Of a DNA stretch of 64,000 nt, positions 60,821-64,000 are shown piece after piece. How positions within the stretch are numbered: position 1 is the stretch's first letter; each line of letters starts with the position of its first letter. This stretch comes from Hymenobacter sp. BT730 (GTDB taxonomy: Bacteria > Bacteroidota > Bacteroidia > Cytophagales > Hymenobacteraceae), in NCBI RefSeq assembly GCF_030542105.1, contig NZ_JAUOFB010000005.1:1-64000 (forward strand), given 5' to 3'. The position numbers and the translations under genes are program-made. The notes under the pieces were generated by a model that searched no databases, had not been told where the DNA came from, and saw only the letters and a program-made list of their open reading frames with translations.

Positions 60821-61957
60821 ATGAACATCGGAATTGTTTGCTATCCTACTTTCGGCGGCTCAGGCGTTGTAGCTACTGAACTTGGTAAGGCGCTGGCGCT
60901 GAAAGGGCACCACGTGCACTTTATCACCTACAGCCAGCCTGTCCGCCTCGATTTCTTCAACGAAAACCTTTTCTATCACGAGGTATACATTCCGCCATAC
61001 CCGTTGTTCCAGTTTCCGCCTTACGAGCTGGCGCTGGCCTCCAAAATGGTAGATATTGTGCAGAACGAAAAGCTGGATGTGCTACATGTGCACTATGCCA
61101 TTCCGCACGCCTCGGCGGCCTACATGGCCAAGCAGATTCTGCTCACGCGCGGCATTCGGATTCCGGTAGTCACTACCCTGCACGGCACCGATATTACGCT
61201 GGTGGGTAAAGATGCCAGCTATGAGCCAGTTGTTACCTTCAGCATCAATCAATCCGATGGGGTTACGGCCGTATCCGCTGATTTGCGCAAGGAAACCTAC
61301 GAGTACTTTGCCATTGAGAAGGACATTGAGGTAATTCCCAACTTCATTAACCTGGAGCGCTTCCAAAAGCAGAAGAAAGAGCATTTCCGGGCAGCTATTG
61401 CGCCTGAAGGCGAAAAGCTACTGATCCACACCTCTAACTTCCGGGAAGTGAAGCGTGTGGAAGATGTAGTGCGGATTTTTGCCGGTGTGCGTAAGGAAAT
61501 ACCCGCTAAGCTCCTGCTGGTAGGCGACGGCCCCGACCGCCCCCGCATAGAAAAGCTCTGCCGCGAAACCGGTTATTGCAATGATATCCGCTTCCTGGGC
61601 AAACTGGAGGCCGTGGAAGAGGTGCTCAGCATTTCCGATCTGTTCCTGATGCCTTCAGAGAAGGAAAGCTTTGGTCTGGCGGCGCTGGAAGCCATGGCCT
61701 GCGAAGTGCCTGTTATCAGCACCAATGCCGGCGGCATTCCCGAGCTAAATGTGCACGGCGTAACAGGTATGCTCAGCGAAATCGGCGACGTGGCTGATAT
61801 GGTTAAAAATGCCCTGTATGTCCTACAGGAAGAGAACCTGCCACGCTTTAAAGATGCCGCCCGCGCCCGGGCCGAGGAGTTTGCGGTAGATAAAATCCTT
61901 CCTCGCTACGAAGACTGCTACCAGCGCGCTATTGCTACGCAAATGGCTGTTATGTAA
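60821..61957 (+). CDS. bshA: N-acetyl-alpha-D-glucosaminyl L-malate synthase BshA
   Basis: A 378-aa GT4 glycosyltransferase that joins UDP-GlcNAc to L-malate in the first step of bacillithiol synthesis. N-terminal Rossmann domain with IVCYPTFGGSGVVATELGKALALKGHH (about 4-30), then VLHVHYAIPHASAAYMAKQI and TTLHGTDITLVGKD; C-terminal domain with GDGPDRPRIEKLC and the E-x7-E motif PSEKESFGLAALEAMACEVPV. BshA length and YPTFGGSGVVATELG signature are characteristic. The bshB and bshC genes are not in this window. Ended by a strong terminator. Confidence 0.94.
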   Translation: MNIGIVCYPTFGGSGVVATELGKALALKGHHVHFITYSQPVRLDFFNENLFYHEVYIPPYPLFQFPPYELALASKMVDIVQNEKLDVLHVHYAIPHASAAYMAKQILLTRGIRIPVVTTLHGTDITLVGKDASYEPVVTFSINQSDGVTAVSADLRKETYEYFAIEKDIEVIPNFINLERFQKQKKEHFRAAIAPEGEKLLIHTSNFREVKRVEDVVRIFAGVRKEIPAKLLLVGDGPDRPRIEKLCRETGYCNDIRFLGKLEAVEEVLSISDLFLMPSEKESFGLAALEAMACEVPVISTNAGGIPELNVHGVTGMLSEIGDVADMVKNALYVLQEENLPRFKDAARARAEEFAVDKILPRYEDCYQRAIATQMAVM

Positions 61958-62003
61958 TACAAGGCGCCGATAGCAGCTAGAACTCTCCTGCTGCTGATCG
62001 TTC

Positions 62004-62049
62004 CACTAAAAAGCCCTTGACGTTTATAAACGCCAAGGGCTTTTTAGTG
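62004..62049. terminator. Long terminator hairpin after bshA
   Basis: CACTAAAAAGCCCTTG and its complement CAAGGGCTTTTTAGTG, with the inner ACGTTTATAAACGC pairing as well. Stem of about 22 bp, T-runs on both sides; shared with the convergent 62087 gene. Confidence 0.9.
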
Positions 62050-62086
62050 CAATTATAGTTTACTAATACTGTGGCCGGTAAGCCAG

Positions 62087-62623
62087 TTAGAACAACTGGG
62101 CGGCTTCCCGCTTCACTGCAAACAGGGCCTGGGCCGTGGGGTCTACTTCTTCCGCAATCAGAGTTTCCAGCACGCGCTTGGCCAGCTCAGTGCCGCGGGA
62201 CTGCTGGGGCGTGGGCATGGCGTGGTAGGCCTTATTGATCATGGTAAGTACGTTTTCCTTTGCCTGCTTTACCTGTCCCCAGGTTTCGGGGCTCATGTAG
62301 AGCTGCTGCGAGAGATTGTGCTCATACTCTGCCCTGATTTCCTGCAGTAGCACGCGGTGGTAGTCGGGCGCCGTCTGGCCGGCGCTGCTCAGGCGCACCA
62401 GCAGGTTGTTGGGCGTAATGCGCTCCAGCAATAAGGTAATGCGCTCAAAAGCTTGCAGGCGTAGCGGCAGCGTGGTTTTGCTGGTTTCCAGCCGATACTC
62501 GATTAGGCGGCGTTGCTGTTCCTTTTGCAGATATTCTTTGATGAGGAAAAATAAAGCGCCGGCTACAATTAGCGCAGGCAGGATAATTTTTAGCAGATCG
62601 AAGACGTAGGTAGTGGTATCCAT
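62087..62623 (-). CDS. Membrane-anchored coiled-coil protein of unknown function
   Basis: A 178-aa protein with one N-terminal membrane helix (about 5-28: FDLLKIILPALIVAGALFFLI) and a long charged, helical cytoplasmic region (KEYLQKEQQRRLIEYRLETSK, ERITPNNLLVRLSSAGQT, and LSQQLYMSPETWGQVKQAKEN). The pattern matches a family of Bacteroidota inner-membrane proteins of about 180 residues (DUF7935-like), for which I recall no function. I start it at 62623 (MDTTTYVF), as the longer frame adds seven residues without support. The gene shares a terminator with bshA. Confidence 0.75.
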   Translation of the reverse strand: MDTTTYVFDLLKIILPALIVAGALFFLIKEYLQKEQQRRLIEYRLETSKTTLPLRLQAFERITLLLERITPNNLLVRLSSAGQTAPDYHRVLLQEIRAEYEHNLSQQLYMSPETWGQVKQAKENVLTMINKAYHAMPTPQQSRGTELAKRVLETLIAEEVDPTAQALFAVKREAAQLF

Positions 62624-62768
62624 GTGGGCAAGAAGGCCAAACAAGTGAAGAAAGAGAAGCTAAGGTACCGGGGTGCTGCCCGGCTGGCAAAGATATACGG
62701 TGAACCCCAGCCTTATGTCTGTTGTTATATGCCAAAGCCCGGGAGTAGCAGCAGTGCGCCGGGCTTTG

Positions 62769-62776
62769 TATCTTTG
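62769..62776 (+). promoter_or_regulatory. Candidate promoter -7 element of the iron-sulfur carrier gene
   Basis: TATCTTTG exactly matches TAnnTTTG, 31 bases before the ATG. No clear -33 TTG. Confidence 0.5.
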
Positions 62777-62807
62777 CCGACTGTTTTCGTCTAACTCTGC
62801 ACACACT

Positions 62808-63155
62808 ATGGCAACCGCCACGAAACTTGCTCCCATCAGCCTCACTCCCCGCGCGTTGGAAGAGGTAAGAAATATTTTGCGTGAGAAGAATGTCCCGGCC
62901 GAATATGGCCTGCGCGTAGGGGTGCAGGGCGGCGGCTGTTCCGGCCTGAGCTACCTGCTGGGCTTTGATAAACCCAAAGAACAGGACGAAACCTTCGATC
63001 TGGACGGGGTACGCCTGGTCATGGATAAGAAGCACGCCATGTATGTAATGGGCATGGAGGTAGACTTCCAGGATGGCTTGAACGCCCGTGGCTTCATCTT
63101 CAACAACCCCCAGGCCAAGAGTACCTGCGGCTGCGGCACTTCGTTCTCAGCATAA
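62808..63155 (+). CDS. A-type iron-sulfur carrier protein (IscA/SufA/ErpA family)
   Basis: A 115-aa HesB/IscA-type carrier that delivers Fe-S clusters to apo-proteins. The three cluster Cys are visible: GGGCSGLSYLL (Cys44) and STCGCGTSF (Cys107 and Cys109). The body LRVGVQGGGCSGLSYLLGFD and HAMYVMGMEVDFQDGL fits the family. I start it at 62808 (MATATKLAPISL); an upstream frame adds 45 residues with no likeness. It stands alone; no isc or suf operon is next to it. It is followed by a terminator. Confidence 0.95.
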   Translation: MATATKLAPISLTPRALEEVRNILREKNVPAEYGLRVGVQGGGCSGLSYLLGFDKPKEQDETFDLDGVRLVMDKKHAMYVMGMEVDFQDGLNARGFIFNNPQAKSTCGCGTSFSA

Positions 63156-63178
63156 GCTGCTTGGAATTTAGTATTAAA

Positions 63179-63213
63179 CAAAAGAGCCACCGTCATAGCG
63201 GTGGCTCTTTTGT
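63179..63213 (+). terminator. Terminator of the Fe-S carrier gene
   Basis: AAAAGAGCCACCG, TCATAG, CGGTGGCTCTTTTG. It overlaps the 3' end of the convergent gene at 63193. Confidence 0.85.
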
Positions 63214-63858
63214 TTGCTGCCTCCAAGATTCCTCCAACACTTTTCTCTGTTGGCGTACCGCTTCCCACGTGGCTATATCCCACTCATTGGGATAGTCGAG
63301 TGATTTTCGCCGTGGACTTTCGGCTACGATGTAATGAAAATAAAATTGTTCGGTGGCCATCAACTCCGGAATCTGCGTAGTCAGCCCATCTTCTTCAATA
63401 GTAGTGATAATTAACCCTTCCTTTAGGGCCTTCCCCAGCCGCTTAGGAATCCAAGCGCTACCAGCCTCCCAGGCATAAGAGTCTTCATCCTCCGTACCGA
63501 TGTGCAGTTGGTGAAAGTCATTTGCAAACTCTATTGCCGTCAGCCATTCCCCTGTATTAGGACTAGTTTCAACATTACTACCCAGCTCGGCTATTCGCAT
63601 ACTGAATGTCAATTGCTCGGGCACAGAATTGCGTTTCTGAATATAGAATAACCACGCTTTTGCATAAGAAATGCTCCTGCTAGTCGGAAGGTGAGCCTCC
63701 GATACAGGTGTTCTAAGAATAGTTACGCGGTGTCCCACTGTAAGCAGCACAGTCGAAAATGCTCCTGTCTCTACCACCACAAATGCGCTATTTGAATTCA
63801 CCCGCAATTCTAAAGCGCCGAGGCCAGACTCGAATATCTCTTTATAAAGGCAATGCAT
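63193..63858 (-). CDS. Unknown 221-aa protein next to a partial gene
   Basis: A 221-codon frame not recognised. The protein is soluble, with a beta-rich N-terminal half (LGALELRVNSNSAFVVVETGAF, then VGHRVTILRTPVSEAHLP) and a helix-rich C-terminal half (LTAIEFANDFHQLHIGTED, EWDIATWEAVRQQRKVLEESW). Its last codons (TKEPPL and the stop) lie in the Fe-S-carrier terminator hairpin. Codon use is a little more AT-rich than the core. The upstream gene, partial, stops 12 bases before this start, so the two are probably one operon; an immunity or partner role for an effector is possible but not shown. Confidence 0.65.
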   Translation of the reverse strand: MHCLYKEIFESGLGALELRVNSNSAFVVVETGAFSTVLLTVGHRVTILRTPVSEAHLPTSRSISYAKAWLFYIQKRNSVPEQLTFSMRIAELGSNVETSPNTGEWLTAIEFANDFHQLHIGTEDEDSYAWEAGSAWIPKRLGKALKEGLIITTIEEDGLTTQIPELMATEQFYFHYIVAESPRRKSLDYPNEWDIATWEAVRQQRKVLEESWRQQTKEPPL

Positions 63859-63870
63859 AGTAGTATCGAC

Positions 63871-64000
63871 TCAATAAGTCTTCGTCATATCCTCCGGCAC
63901 TACCAGCACATAATCCGCTTTCTGCCGATTCTCTTTATCCAGATCCTTCAACTGTTCCTGCGAGACGGTGCTGATGGTCATAATGCGTAGCTGGGGCTCA
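63871..64000 (-). CDS. Partial gene, C-terminal fragment (runs off the right edge)
   Basis: The minus strand is open from the window edge to a TGA at 63871-63873. The last 42 residues include SQEQLKDLDKENRQKADYVL and end VVPEDMTKTY. This is the C-terminus of a larger soluble or secreted protein of unknown type; the charged helix followed by a short beta strand does not allow a name. It is 12 bases upstream of the 221-aa gene, in the same direction, and is probably the first gene of that pair. Confidence 0.6.
   Translation of the reverse strand, partial: EPQLRIMTISTVSQEQLKDLDKENRQKADYVLVVPEDMTKTY

Noticed and set aside
1..64000. CRISPR arrays, intact insertion sequences, prophage and restriction or retron-like defence genes
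   Set aside because: I looked for evenly spaced repeats, transposase or integrase motifs, reverse transcriptases, nuclease-helicase operons and Cas signatures, and saw none.

Overview
The window is about 64 kb of chromosome from a member of the Bacteroidota, most likely a Hymenobacter-like member of the Cytophagales. This rests on several kinds of evidence: a SusC/SusD pair; a PorD-type (DUF4835) protein next to RecN; the Bacteroidota gene order bamD - rpoZ - coaC/coaB - porD - recN; a fused DAHP synthase/chorismate mutase; Bacteroidota promoter elements (TTG, about 20 bases, TAnnTTTG); and a moderately GC-rich base composition. Nearly all of it is core genome. The exception is the first 2.8 kb. 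That stretch is a decayed accessory zone bordering two tRNA-Ser genes, with a truncated and frameshifted outer-membrane beta-barrel pseudogene, an AT-rich orphan gene and non-coding debris.

Layout. 1-2.8 kb: start of a secreted protein, then debris. 2.8-3.1 kb: two tRNA-Ser genes with promoter and terminator. 3.2-5.9 kb: minus-strand operon mltG - thioesterase - BrkB-like membrane protein. 6.1-9.4 kb: threonylcarbamoyl-AMP synthase, a lipid A acyltransferase-like gene with a secreted partner, and a WbqC-family gene. 9.5-15.9 kb: plus-strand clpC, acyl-CoA carboxylase beta subunit, M42 peptidase and a metal/cobalamin-binding protein. 15.9-19.4 kb: a chorismate-pathway operon on the minus strand (aroG-CM, aroB, aroA). 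19.5-27.6 kb: proline dehydrogenase, a small conserved protein, a Gly-rich stress-type protein, a C-terminal processing protease, an unknown 358-aa protein and lysS. 27.6-28.1 kb: two diverged copies of a roughly 175-base repeat unit, each carrying a hairpin terminator. 28.2-31.5 kb: two YtxH proteins (one fused to CsbD), a Kazal-type lipoprotein, a cupin, a dienelactone hydrolase and a secreted unknown. 32.1-36.8 kb: SusC/SusD. 37-43 kb: an ABC exporter, an unknown, a TPR histidine kinase, a small membrane protein and a GNAT acetyltransferase. 43-51.1 kb: a long minus-strand block (fabI, recN, porD, coaB, coaC, rpoZ, bamD, an OstA-like gene) concerned with the cell envelope, CoA and DNA repair. 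51.2-57.4 kb: tilS, mdh, two rhomboid proteases and mutL. 57.7-64 kb: a GH3/serine-hydrolase fusion, bshA, an unknown membrane protein, an A-type iron-sulfur carrier, and at the edge an unknown gene next to the 3' end of another.

The cell-envelope theme is strong: MltG, the LpxL-like acyltransferase, BamD, the OstA-like protein, PorD, FabI, the GH3 fusion and SusC/D. Gene ends are marked by many strong hairpin terminators, often shared between convergent genes. I found no CRISPR array, intact insertion sequence, prophage or obvious new defence system. The most unusual signals are the diverged repeat units at 27.6-28.1 kb, a REP-like palindrome lying exactly between the coaC and coaB halves of a usually fused gene, a perfect 25-bp hairpin after 31.5 kb, a MutL that has lost its endonuclease residues, and a possible polymorphic gene pair at the right edge.
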